Position numbers and translations under genes: made by a program
Assembly (NCBI RefSeq): GCF_029320955.1
Contig: NZ_CP119757.1
Location: 2,852,001-2,916,000, forward strand
Reading direction: 5' to 3'
Length of the DNA stretch: 64,000 nt
From: Flavobacterium sp. YJ01
GTDB lineage: Bacteria > Bacteroidota > Bacteroidia > Flavobacteriales > Flavobacteriaceae
Notes under the pieces: model-generated
The model's database searches: none
Told to the model about the DNA's origin: nothing
What the model saw: only the letters and a program-made list of their open reading frames with translations
Shown: positions 35,779-43,298 of the stretch, in pieces
Numbering within the stretch: the first letter of the stretch is position 1
Layout: each line of letters begins with the position of its first letter

Positions 35779-35800
35779 CTATAATATCATTTTTTTTTAA

Positions 35801-36397
35801 TCATTTTGATTTATTTTCTGTTTTAAATTTATCCTTTGCCCAATTTTCGGGATTTGAAACAATGTAATCAGATATTCTTTGATAATCATTATTGCTTCTA
35901 ATTATATTATCATAAAATAATTTTTGCCATTGATGTGGATATCCCAATCTATTGGCGTGTTTTGTTACGGCAGATTTATATGATCCAACAATTGACGAAA
36001 TGGTATTTTTTCCAATGTTTTGAAACCGTTGTGAACCTGGTGATGATGATGATGATGATGGTAGATACAGGGCATGCCCTGTATCTACACGCCCTGTATC
36101 TGTATCAACGTTATCCAATGGTTTATTAATAATCAAAATTCCATGAATATGATTTGGCATCACCACAAAATCGCCCAATTCAACATTTTTGTGGTGCGTT
36201 GGAATTTGATGCCACAATAAATCGGCAATAATTCCGACATGCGATAAAATCATTTTACTATTTTGAATTTCCCCAAAATAATGTTCTCTGTTTTGTGTAC
36301 AAATTGTTATAAAATAGGCTCCATTCCAACCATAATCCCACCATTGCGATCTTATGGAAGAAATGCGATATTTATTTTGAAACTTTCCTTGACTCAT
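35801..36397 (-). CDS. REP-associated tyrosine transposase (RAYT, Y1_Tnp family)
   Basis: 198 residues. HUH-type single-strand transposase with the motif VVMPNHIHGILI (His-x-His) and a C-terminal tyrosine region NNDYQRISDYIVSNPENW, and the YFITICTQNREHYFG start found in RAYT proteins. RAYTs are thought to spread REP palindromes. Between the HUH motif and the catalytic tyrosine the protein carries a low-complexity insertion (about residues 92-115), encoded by a REP palindrome plus a GAT/ATC repeat. The frame is intact, so the protein may still be made. Confidence 0.88.
   Translation of the reverse strand: MSQGKFQNKYRISSIRSQWWDYGWNGAYFITICTQNREHYFGEIQNSKMILSHVGIIADLLWHQIPTHHKNVELGDFVVMPNHIHGILIINKPLDNVDTDTGRVDTGHALYLPSSSSSSPGSQRFQNIGKNTISSIVGSYKSAVTKHANRLGYPHQWQKLFYDNIIRSNNDYQRISDYIVSNPENWAKDKFKTENKSK
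36039..36103. repeat. REP palindrome and trinucleotide repeat inside the transposase gene
   Basis: 36061-36088 is a perfect 28-nt palindrome with core TACAGGGCATGCCCTGTA; a second half-site, GCCCTGTATCTG, follows at 36091-36102. Directly before it are seven repeats of GAT (about 36039-36059) that encode a run of serines on the minus strand. The block keeps the reading frame. Confidence 0.85.
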
Positions 36398-36459
36398 TAA
36401 TTTTCATTTACTTATCCATCTAAATTCATTGGATAAATAACTTCTTAATGTTGGAAATA

Positions 36460-37953
36460 TTATATAAATTTTGTAAGATTATCCGCAATATTTCTATCAT
36501 TCGATAATCTCGGAATCTTATTCTGTCCGCCTAATTTGCCTTGCGATTTCATATAATCTTGAAATCCGTTTTTAGAAACTTTAGTTACCACAACTTTCTG
36601 CAGCACATTTCCGGTAATCAAATCGTCATAATAAATGTTTTGTTTTCTCATCGAATTGTCGATTGTTTCGGCAAAAAAATCCATATTTTCAGGTTCGTTT
36701 TCAAATTCTACAAACCATTCGTGATACGGTAATCCGCTTGACGGATTAATCTGTGGCGCAACTGTAAATTCGTTTATCACAATATTGGTTGATGCAACAG
36801 CTTCTTTCATCGCATTTTCAACTTCGTTGGCAATTACGTGTTCACCAAAAGCCGAAATATAATGTTTGATACGCCCAGAAACTATCACACGATGCGGAAA
36901 TAAAGACGTAAACTGAACTGTATCGCCAATATTATATCGCCAAAGTCCAGCATTTGTAGAAATGATTAAAACGTAGTTTACCCCAATTTCAACTTCGCCA
37001 ATTGTCAGCGCTTTTGGGTTTTCATTAAAGAATTCATCTGCTTTTATAAACTCGTAAAAAATTCCCGAATTCAACAATAAAAGCATTCCTTTTTCTTTCT
37101 GAGAATCCTGATATGCAAAAAAGCCTTCTGAGGCAGGAAACAACTCGATACTATCTACTTTTCTGCCAATCATGTTTTCGAACTTGGCACGATACGGTTC
37201 GTAATTAACACCTCCGTAAATAAACAAATTGAAGTTTTTAAATATCTCGCCAATCTTTTTTTCGCCGCTTTTTTGCTGTAAACGTTCAAAATACATCTGA
37301 ACCCAAGATGGAATTCCAGAGATAACAGCCATATCTTCTTTTATAGTTTCGTCTACAATTGCGTCTACTTTAGTTTCCCAATCTTCAATACAATTGGTTT
37401 CCCAAGATGGCATTCTGTTTTTCTGCAAATATTTAGGAACAAAATGGGCTACAATTCCAGAAAGTCTTCCGAATTTGATTCCGTATTTTTCAGTTAGAAT
37501 CGGGCTTCCTTGCAAAAAAATCATTTTTCCGTCAACAAACTCCGCATTTCCTGTTTCGTGAACATAATGCAAAATCGCATTTCTAGCAGCTTCAATATGA
37601 AACGGCATTGATTCTTTGGTCAATGGAATAAATTTTGCCCCAGAAGTTGTTCCAGAAGTCTTCGCAAAATAAAGTGGTTTTCCTTTCCAAAGAATATTTT
37701 CTTCGCCTTTAACCACCTTTTCAATATAAGGTTTCAAATCTTCGTAATCTCTTACAGGAACGTTTTTTTGAAAATCTTCAACCGTTTTTATTTGATTAAA
37801 ATAATGATCTTTTCCAAAACTGGTTTGCGTTGCGCTATTAATTAATTTCTGAAAGACCTTTTCTTGCGTTTCGATTGGTTTTTGAACCCAAGCCTGTGTT
37901 TTATTATATATTTTTCTGGCAAATATTTTTGCTGCTAAAGCTTTAATTGACAT
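36460..37953 (-). CDS. GH3-family adenylate-forming protein
   Basis: 497 residues, matching bacterial homologues of the plant GH3 acyl-acid amido synthetases. ATP-binding motif FAKTSGTTSGAKFIPLT (about 106-122), plus ELFPASEGFFAYQ and LWRYNIGDTVQFTS. Such proteins activate a carboxylic acid by adenylation and join it to an amine; the bacterial substrate is unknown. It is followed upstream by the small M23-like membrane protein with an 11-nt gap, so the two are probably cotranscribed. Confidence 0.87.
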   Translation of the reverse strand: MSIKALAAKIFARKIYNKTQAWVQKPIETQEKVFQKLINSATQTSFGKDHYFNQIKTVEDFQKNVPVRDYEDLKPYIEKVVKGEENILWKGKPLYFAKTSGTTSGAKFIPLTKESMPFHIEAARNAILHYVHETGNAEFVDGKMIFLQGSPILTEKYGIKFGRLSGIVAHFVPKYLQKNRMPSWETNCIEDWETKVDAIVDETIKEDMAVISGIPSWVQMYFERLQQKSGEKKIGEIFKNFNLFIYGGVNYEPYRAKFENMIGRKVDSIELFPASEGFFAYQDSQKEKGMLLLLNSGIFYEFIKADEFFNENPKALTIGEVEIGVNYVLIISTNAGLWRYNIGDTVQFTSLFPHRVIVSGRIKHYISAFGEHVIANEVENAMKEAVASTNIVINEFTVAPQINPSSGLPYHEWFVEFENEPENMDFFAETIDNSMRKQNIYYDDLITGNVLQKVVVTKVSKNGFQDYMKSQGKLGGQNKIPRLSNDRNIADNLTKFI

Positions 37954-37964
37954 TTTTTATGGTA

Positions 37965-38471
37965 TTATTTTTTGTCCCTTTTCTTTTTGTCCTGGGGTTT
38001 TGTCTGCAATTCTTTTTCAGTTTTTGCGACTTCTTCTCTTAATTTTATTTCAGCGTCAGAAGCTTTCATATTTAAATCTGAAGGATTTTCGGCTGTTTCT
38101 GATAAAATAGAATCTTTATTAAATTTTGAATATTCTAATTCTCCTTTTAAAACTTTTTGAATTCCTTTTATATACACTTCATTTTGACGTAAAGCTGTTT
38201 CTAAAGAATCTGATTTTATAGCCAATCGCGTTGCATTTTTCTTCAATTCTGTTGAAGAATAACCTGGAATAAATTCGCGAAGCGGCGTAAAGGCAATAAT
38301 GAAAGTAGTGACCAAAATTAAAAAAATACCTCCTAATGTAAACGTTACAAAGACATTCATTAAAGTAAGCCTAAAAGAAAAAATTTCTTCAAAAGTGTCT
38401 TCATTTAAGATTACCAATCTGTTTTTAATGAATAATTTTTTTCTTAAATTCTTTTTCTTTTTTTTAGCCAT
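37965..38471 (-). CDS. Membrane protein resembling the N-terminal part of Bacteroidetes M23 peptidases, without the peptidase domain
   Basis: 168 residues. A basic N-terminus (MAKKKKKNLRKKLFIKNRLV), then NEDTFEEIFSFRLTLMNVFV, one membrane helix (about 43-64), TPLREFIPGYSS, and a charged helical tail ending DKKKRDKK. The first 100 residues look like the membrane and linker part of M23 peptidases in this phylum, but the LytM domain (HxH zinc motif) is missing. It may be a regulator of cell-wall hydrolases or a degraded copy. The tail is not followed by remains of the domain. Confidence 0.65.
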   Translation of the reverse strand: MAKKKKKNLRKKLFIKNRLVILNEDTFEEIFSFRLTLMNVFVTFTLGGIFLILVTTFIIAFTPLREFIPGYSSTELKKNATRLAIKSDSLETALRQNEVYIKGIQKVLKGELEYSKFNKDSILSETAENPSDLNMKASDAEIKLREEVAKTEKELQTKPQDKKKRDKK

Positions 38472-38628
38472 TGTACTTCATTATGCTAGCAAATATAGTA
38501 ATTAATCATCATGATAACGATCTGGAAAATACTATGAAATGCTATAATTTACGATTTTATAAAATATTTAACGTGGTCGGAGACAAATATTTTAAACTAA
38601 AAATACTTCTATTTCGTATATTTCTATA

Positions 38629-38636
38629 TACCTTTG
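38629..38636 (+). promoter_or_regulatory. Promoter -7 box of tatA
   Basis: TACCTTTG fits TAnnTTTG, 47 nt before the ATG of the small tatA gene. Confidence 0.55.
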
Positions 38637-38683
38637 CGGGATAATTTAGAAAACAATTTGCTTCGGCATTAAATATAATAGTC

Positions 38684-38863
38684 ATGGGAAGATTAGGTCT
38701 TACAGAAATCCTTGTTATCGTAGGTATTGTGATATTACTTTTTGGAGGTAAAAAAATTCCAGAATTAATGAAAGGTTTAGGAAGTGGAATTAAGGAATTT
38801 AAAAACGCTGCTAAAGACGATCAACCTGCTGCTTCTAAAAAACAAGAAGAAGAAACGAAATAA
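38684..38863 (+). CDS. tatA: Sec-independent protein translocase subunit TatA
   Basis: 59 residues. One N-terminal membrane helix ([15 protein letters not shown]), the hinge [20 protein letters not shown] that defines TatA/E, and a short Lys/Glu tail. TatA forms the twin-arginine translocation pore for folded proteins. Start at the [12 protein letters not shown]; promoter upstream and strong terminator downstream, so it is a single-gene unit. No tatC is in the window. Confidence 0.93.
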   Translation: MGRLGLTEILVIVGIVILLFGGKKIPELMKGLGSGIKEFKNAAKDDQPAASKKQEEETK

Positions 38864-38883
38864 TAAATTCGAAAATCTTATTA

Positions 38884-38922
38884 AAAAATCCCAAACTGCA
38901 AATTGTAGTTTGGGATTTTTTT
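38884..38922 (+). terminator. Intrinsic terminator of tatA
   Basis: AAATCCCAAACT pairs with AGTTTGGGATTT over a 9-nt loop and is followed by a T-run. Confidence 0.85.
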
Positions 38923-38951
38923 TGGCTTATAATGAAACTCTACTCATAGTA

Positions 38952-39054
38952 TTGTCATTTGGAAGAACGAGAAATCTCCACAAGAAACTCCATTATCTAA
39001 ATCGATAATCTTTGTAGAGCTACTCGCGGAGATTTCTCGTTCCTCGAAATGACA
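38952..39054. repeat. Dispersed long-hairpin element, copy 1
   Basis: Inverted repeat with arms of about 30 nt (38952-38981 and 39026-39054) starting TTGTCATT and ending near the mirror AATGAC. Left and right arms differ at a few positions. The loop contains AATCTTTGTAGAGC, also present in copy 2 at 46964-47067, so both are copies of one element. It lies between tatA and the Tex gene. Confidence 0.8.
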
Positions 39055-39091
39055 AGATTGTATAAGTTTGGAATTTAAAAATTAGAATTTT

Positions 39092-41215
39092 CTAAAGTAT
39101 CATCGTCAACTGAATTCTCTTTCTATCTTCATCAACCTCAGTAACTTTCACTTCAACATGCTGATGTAATTTTACCACTTCGTTTACATCACTCACAAAA
39201 CCAGCTTTCAATTGCGAAATATGGACCAATCCACTTTCTTTGATTCCGATGTCAACAAAACAGCCAAAGTTGGTAATGTTATTAACAATTCCTGGTAAAA
39301 TCATTCCCGTTTTCAAATCTTTGATTGATTTTACATTGGCATCAAATTCAAAAACCTTAGCCGACTTTCTTGGATCTAATCCAGGCTTTTCAAGCTCTTT
39401 TATGATGTCTTTTAATGTTAGTAAACCAATTTCAGGTGTTACATACTTTTCGGGCTTAATAAGCGCTGTTTTTTCTTTGTTCGCAATCAATTCATTCAAA
39501 GAAATATTCAAATCCTTCGCCATCTTTTCAACAACCGGATAAGCCTCTGGATGCACCGCCGAATTATCCAGCGGGTTTTTAGCATTTGTAATTCTGATAA
39601 ACGCTGCTCCTTGCTGATAAGCTTTATCTCCTAAACGAGGCACTTTTTTTAGCTGTTTTCTGTCTTCAAAAGGTCCGTTTTCAGAACGGTATTGTACGAT
39701 GTTTTCTGCCAGCTTCTCTCCTATTCCACTCACATAACTTAGTAAATGTTTACTTGCTGTGTTTATGTTAATTCCAACCGAGTTTACGCAGCGAATTACC
39801 GTGCTGTCCAATTCTTCTTTTAATTTGGTTTGATCAACATCATGTTGATATTGCCCTACTCCAATCGCTTTTGGATCAATTTTTACCAATTCGGCCAACG
39901 GATCTGAAAGTCGTCTCCCAATAGAAACCGAACCACGAACCGTTACATCATAATTTGGAAATTCTTCTCTCGCAATTTTTGAAGCCGAATAAACCGAAGC
40001 TCCAGCCTCAGAAACAATAAAAACTTGAACCGGTTTGTCGAATGCGATTTTTTTGATGAAAAATTCCGTTTCTCTTGAAGCCGTTCCATTCCCAATAGAA
40101 ATGGCATCAATTTGATACGCATTAACCATAGAACGGATTTTTTTAATCGCCATTGTTTCCTCTTTTTGCGGCGCGTGCGGATAAATTGTTTCGTTGTATA
40201 ATAAATCTCCTTTTTCGTCCAGACAAACTACTTTACATCCACTTCTAAATCCAGGATCGATTGCCAGAATTCGTTTCTCTCCCAAAGGTGGAGCCAATAA
40301 AAGTTGTCCTAAATTATTAGCAAAAACCTGAATCGAATTCGCATCAGCTTTTGCTTTTGCTTCCTGTAACGTTTCGTTTCCAATCGCCGGATTCAATAAA
40401 CGTTTATAACTGTCTTCAATTGCTAATTGCAAATGAGCTGTCGTATTATTTTGTTTTTTAATGATAATTTCGTCAATAACATCGTAAGCGTCATCGATAT
40501 CAACATCAATTTTCATTTTTATAAAACCTTCATTTTCTGCACGAAGCATCGCCAATAAACGGTGTGCCGGTGCTTTTGTCAAAGGTTCTTCCCAATCAAA
40601 ATATTGACTGAATTTTTGTGCGCCTTCCTCTTCCGCTTTCTTTTTAACAACTTTTGTTCCGATCGTGGCTTTTCGCTGATACAGTCTACGAAGCTGTTTA
40701 CGAACATAAATGTTTTCGTTAATCCATTCTGCAACAATATCTCTTGCTCCTTGCATTGCCGCCTCTTCATTCACAACATTTTCATTTAGATATTGTGTAG
40801 AAATGAAATCAACATCAACATCACTTTCAGACATTATGATTTTTGCCAGAGGTTCTAAACCAAATTCGCGTGCAACATCAGCTTTTGTTTTTTTCTTCTT
40901 TTTATATGGAAGGTAAAAATCTTCAATTTCTTGCAGATCAAAACTTTCTTCAATTTTTTTCTTCAATTCTGGCGTAAGCGCTTTTTGTTCTTCAATCGAT
41001 TTTAAAATGGCTTCTTTACGTTTTACAAGCGTATCATAATCTTTTTGAAATTTTGCAATTTGTTCAATAACAGTTTCATCCAAGTTCCCCGTCGCATCTT
41101 TTCGATAACGAGAAATAAACGGAATCGTACAATCTTCTTCTAATAATTTTACTGTGTTTTGAATGCTTACAGCAGGCGCCTGTACTGACTTGGCAATGAA
41201 TTGAATATTAGTCAT
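39092..41215 (-). CDS. Tex family RNA-binding transcription accessory protein
   Basis: 707 residues. From N to C: helical Tex_N region, the YqgF/RNase H-like domain with LAIDPGFRSGCKVVCLD, a helix-hairpin-helix region (NINTASKHLLSYVSGIGEKL, then KKVPRLGDKAYQQGAAF), and a C-terminal S1 RNA-binding domain (MILPGIVNNITNFGCFVDIG). Length and order are those of Tex/SPT6-like proteins that bind nucleic acid and affect transcription. The gene stands alone on the minus strand. Confidence 0.93.
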   Translation of the reverse strand: MTNIQFIAKSVQAPAVSIQNTVKLLEEDCTIPFISRYRKDATGNLDETVIEQIAKFQKDYDTLVKRKEAILKSIEEQKALTPELKKKIEESFDLQEIEDFYLPYKKKKKTKADVAREFGLEPLAKIIMSESDVDVDFISTQYLNENVVNEEAAMQGARDIVAEWINENIYVRKQLRRLYQRKATIGTKVVKKKAEEEGAQKFSQYFDWEEPLTKAPAHRLLAMLRAENEGFIKMKIDVDIDDAYDVIDEIIIKKQNNTTAHLQLAIEDSYKRLLNPAIGNETLQEAKAKADANSIQVFANNLGQLLLAPPLGEKRILAIDPGFRSGCKVVCLDEKGDLLYNETIYPHAPQKEETMAIKKIRSMVNAYQIDAISIGNGTASRETEFFIKKIAFDKPVQVFIVSEAGASVYSASKIAREEFPNYDVTVRGSVSIGRRLSDPLAELVKIDPKAIGVGQYQHDVDQTKLKEELDSTVIRCVNSVGININTASKHLLSYVSGIGEKLAENIVQYRSENGPFEDRKQLKKVPRLGDKAYQQGAAFIRITNAKNPLDNSAVHPEAYPVVEKMAKDLNISLNELIANKEKTALIKPEKYVTPEIGLLTLKDIIKELEKPGLDPRKSAKVFEFDANVKSIKDLKTGMILPGIVNNITNFGCFVDIGIKESGLVHISQLKAGFVSDVNEVVKLHQHVEVKVTEVDEDRKRIQLTMIL

Positions 41216-41305
41216 ATTTTTAATGAAAATAAATTCTTAATGTTAAAATGATATATTTTACTTGTTAAAAACAAGATCTATACACCTATTAGTTTGCTAA
41301 AATAA

Positions 41306-41313
41306 TATCTTTG
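41306..41313 (+). promoter_or_regulatory. Promoter -7 box of the DUF1294 gene
   Basis: TATCTTTG, 18 nt before the ATG at 41331. Confidence 0.55.
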
Positions 41314-41330
41314 TTTTTAATTTTTAGCCT

Positions 41331-41600
41331 ATGAAAGTTTTATTACTATATTTTTTATTTATAAACTTCACTACTTTTCTGCTTACTGGCTACGATAAAT
41401 TTCAAGCTAGAAGACACAGAAGGCGAATTCCTGAATTTATACTTTTTTTATTGGCTTTTATCGGCGGAACAATTGGATTATTAACAGGAATGTTTTTCTT
41501 CAGACATAAAACGGGAAAAATCACTTTTATTATGAAATTCTCCTATATTATTATCGTTCAGATTGTGGTTATCTATTTAAAAATGACGAATAATATTTAG
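41331..41600 (+). CDS. DUF1294 family membrane protein
   Basis: 89 residues with three membrane helices (about 4-18, 34-56 and 65-83) and the conserved YDKFQARRHRRRIPE loop between helices, as in DUF1294 proteins, which in other bacteria are often fused to cold-shock domains. No function is known. The strongly basic loop could contact nucleic acid or lipid headgroups. Confidence 0.8.
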   Translation: MKVLLLYFLFINFTTFLLTGYDKFQARRHRRRIPEFILFLLAFIGGTIGLLTGMFFFRHKTGKITFIMKFSYIIIVQIVVIYLKMTNNI

Positions 41601-41667
41601 ATATTAACAATGTTAATAACCTAAATTTTATGTTTCAAAATATTGATTTATATATATTTATAAAATA

Positions 41668-41716
41668 AAAACCGGATGAATTATTAAAATCCGCCCGGTG
41701 TTTTTATTTTTTATGG
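41668..41716 (-). terminator. Possible terminator of rpiB
   Basis: On the minus strand ACCGGGCGGAT and ATCCGGT can pair imperfectly across an AT-rich loop, followed by TTTTTATTTT. Located just past the rpiB stop codon. The stem is short, so I am not sure. Confidence 0.4.
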
Positions 41717-41742
41717 TGCGAAGCACCCAATTTTTTTACGTT

Positions 41743-42174
41743 TTACGCGCAAGCAATTTTATTTACTCTATTTTGATGTCTTCCGCCTTCAAAAGCTGTA
41801 TCTAAGAAAGTTTCAACGATTTCAACCGCTTGATGAATAGAAGTAAATCTTGCTGGAATACTCACAATATTTGCATCATTGTGTAAACGAGTTAAATAAG
41901 CAATTTCTTTTGTCCAGCACAGACCAGCTCTTACTTTCGGGTGTTTATTAACAGTCATTGCAATTCCGTTACCGCTTCCGCAGATTACGATTCCAAAATC
42001 AGCTTTTCCTTCAGATACATCATTCGCAACTGGATGTCCAAAATCTGGATAATCTACAGACGCATCTGTATCTGTTCCATAATTTGTTACTTCATATCCT
42101 CTTGCCTGCAGCATTTCAACAATTGCTTTTTTATATTCAGGGCCTGCGTGGTCGTTTCCTATCGAAATTTTCAT
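41743..42174 (-). CDS. rpiB: Ribose-5-phosphate isomerase B
   Basis: 143 residues from the ATG at 42174. N-terminal SIGNDHAGPEYKKAIVEML, the active-site loop VICGSGNGIAMTVNKHP with the catalytic Cys, and NIVSIPARF are the RpiB/LacAB marks. It interconverts ribulose-5-phosphate and ribose-5-phosphate in the pentose phosphate pathway. A longer frame to 42213 is rejected because it reaches into the promoter TAAATTTG at 42201-42208. Confidence 0.93.
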   Translation of the reverse strand: MKISIGNDHAGPEYKKAIVEMLQARGYEVTNYGTDTDASVDYPDFGHPVANDVSEGKADFGIVICGSGNGIAMTVNKHPKVRAGLCWTKEIAYLTRLHNDANIVSIPARFTSIHQAVEIVETFLDTAFEGGRHQNRVNKIACA

Positions 42175-42200
42175 TTTTTCTACTATTAAGTTGTGTAGTA

Positions 42201-42208
42201 CAAATTTA
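42201..42208 (-). promoter_or_regulatory. Promoter -7 box of rpiB
   Basis: TAAATTTG on the minus strand, 27 nt before the ATG; decides the shorter start. Confidence 0.6.
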
Positions 42209-42213
42209 CTCAA

Positions 42214-42954
42214 TTAATAAATGTTTGGCACGAATTACACCAATTTTCACAAATTTTTTTCTTTTTAATTACATTCTCAACAAAGCAATTATAATTAGTT
42301 TACTTTCGTGAAATTCATGGCCAAAAACCCTTAATTTATAACTACTTTACTGTCAAAACATTATCAGTTATTAACAATTTTAATAAGTATATAAGTATCT
42401 CATAATCAATAAATAATAATCAGAATATTTGTTAAAATTTTGAAGTGTTAATAGGAATTCGTAATTCGTTGATATTCAGTTAACTTTAAATTAACAGAAA
42501 ATGTTAATAAGTTCGGATAGAAAATTAGAAGTTTTTTTTGGTTGTGTCGAAAAAAAACCTAATCCAAAACTGGAATTAAAAATCCTAATAAAGTTTCAGG
42601 AATTTTTGGAAAAGTTATCAATATCAAAAACATCATTTTCAACAGAAATCAACATATGAACTTATCTACAAAATGAATTCAATTTTGGTTGTCAACCGTT
42701 GTTAATTAAAATACAAAAAGTCTTATAAATTAATCTTTTAGCTAAAAATAAGTATGTTGATAACTCGCAATAACTAATAGAAACTTCATTTCAATACTTT
42801 TAAAAATAAATTTATTCGACATATTAACACACTATAATAACCAACAAATTTTTTTAAATTTTTAAAAATCTTTTTTGTTGTATTTAATATATGTTGAAAA
42901 CTAAAAAAGTTTAAAAAGAAAAAAATTGAATTTAGTTTGAAAAAAAGAATCTGT
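42214..42954. other. Gene-free AT-rich gap with DnaA-box-like motifs; candidate replication origin
   Basis: About 740 bp without any credible gene. Motifs close to the DnaA box TTATCCACA are TTATTAACA (42368-42376; minus strand 42502-42510), TTATCAATA (42615-42623), TTATCTACA (42662-42670), TTATCAACA (minus strand, 42755-42763) and TTTTCAACA (42636-42644; minus strand 42892-42900). Two of these have a single mismatch. Stretches of A/T such as AATTTTTTTAAATTTTTAAA near 42848 could serve as an unwinding region. Genes to the left are mostly on the minus strand and to the right mostly on the plus strand. Origin function is a hypothesis. Confidence 0.4.
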
Positions 42955-43188
42955 TTAAACGATTTTGAGAGGATTGTTGAGATTGTCTAAAATTTGCTGT
43001 ACTTCTTCGAAATCGTTTGGATGAACTTTAAGTTTGATTCCGCCGAGTGCTGCAGAGTACATTGGTGCAACCGAAAGTGTCATTTCGTTCTCGAAAAAAT
43101 AAGGGATTTCTTCTTGCTCCAGTAAGTGTTTGAGAACCACTGTTTCGTGCTGATAATTGAATACTGCGATCGTCTTAAAGCTTTCCAT
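42955..43188 (-). CDS. DUF2007-type small protein
   Basis: 77 residues. Pattern KTIAVFNYQHETVVLKHLLEQ followed by IPYFFENE and GGIKLKVHPNDFEEVQQIL fits DUF2007 (putative signal-transducing protein), a small alpha/beta domain. It has no membrane segment or catalytic motif. Divergent from rnr, with a 110-bp gap between them. Confidence 0.8.
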   Translation of the reverse strand: MESFKTIAVFNYQHETVVLKHLLEQEEIPYFFENEMTLSVAPMYSAALGGIKLKVHPNDFEEVQQILDNLNNPLKIV

Positions 43189-43298
43189 ATGAGGTGTTTT
43201 TGTAAATGTACGAAAAGTTATATTTTTAATAATTCTATTTGTTAAAAAGTATTATCTGATTTCTTATTTGTAATTTTAAACCTTATAAGAAAAGATAT

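Noticed and set aside
35801..36397. The transposase as a pseudogene because of the serine/REP insertion
   Set aside because: The reading frame is intact through both catalytic motifs and the length without the insertion is normal.
38952..39054. The long hairpin as the tatA or tex terminator
   Set aside because: No T-run follows in either direction, and tatA already has a strong terminator 30 bp away.
41743..42213. Longer rpiB start at 42213
   Set aside because: The rpiB promoter box overlaps the extra codons, and the family begins at the ATG at 42174.
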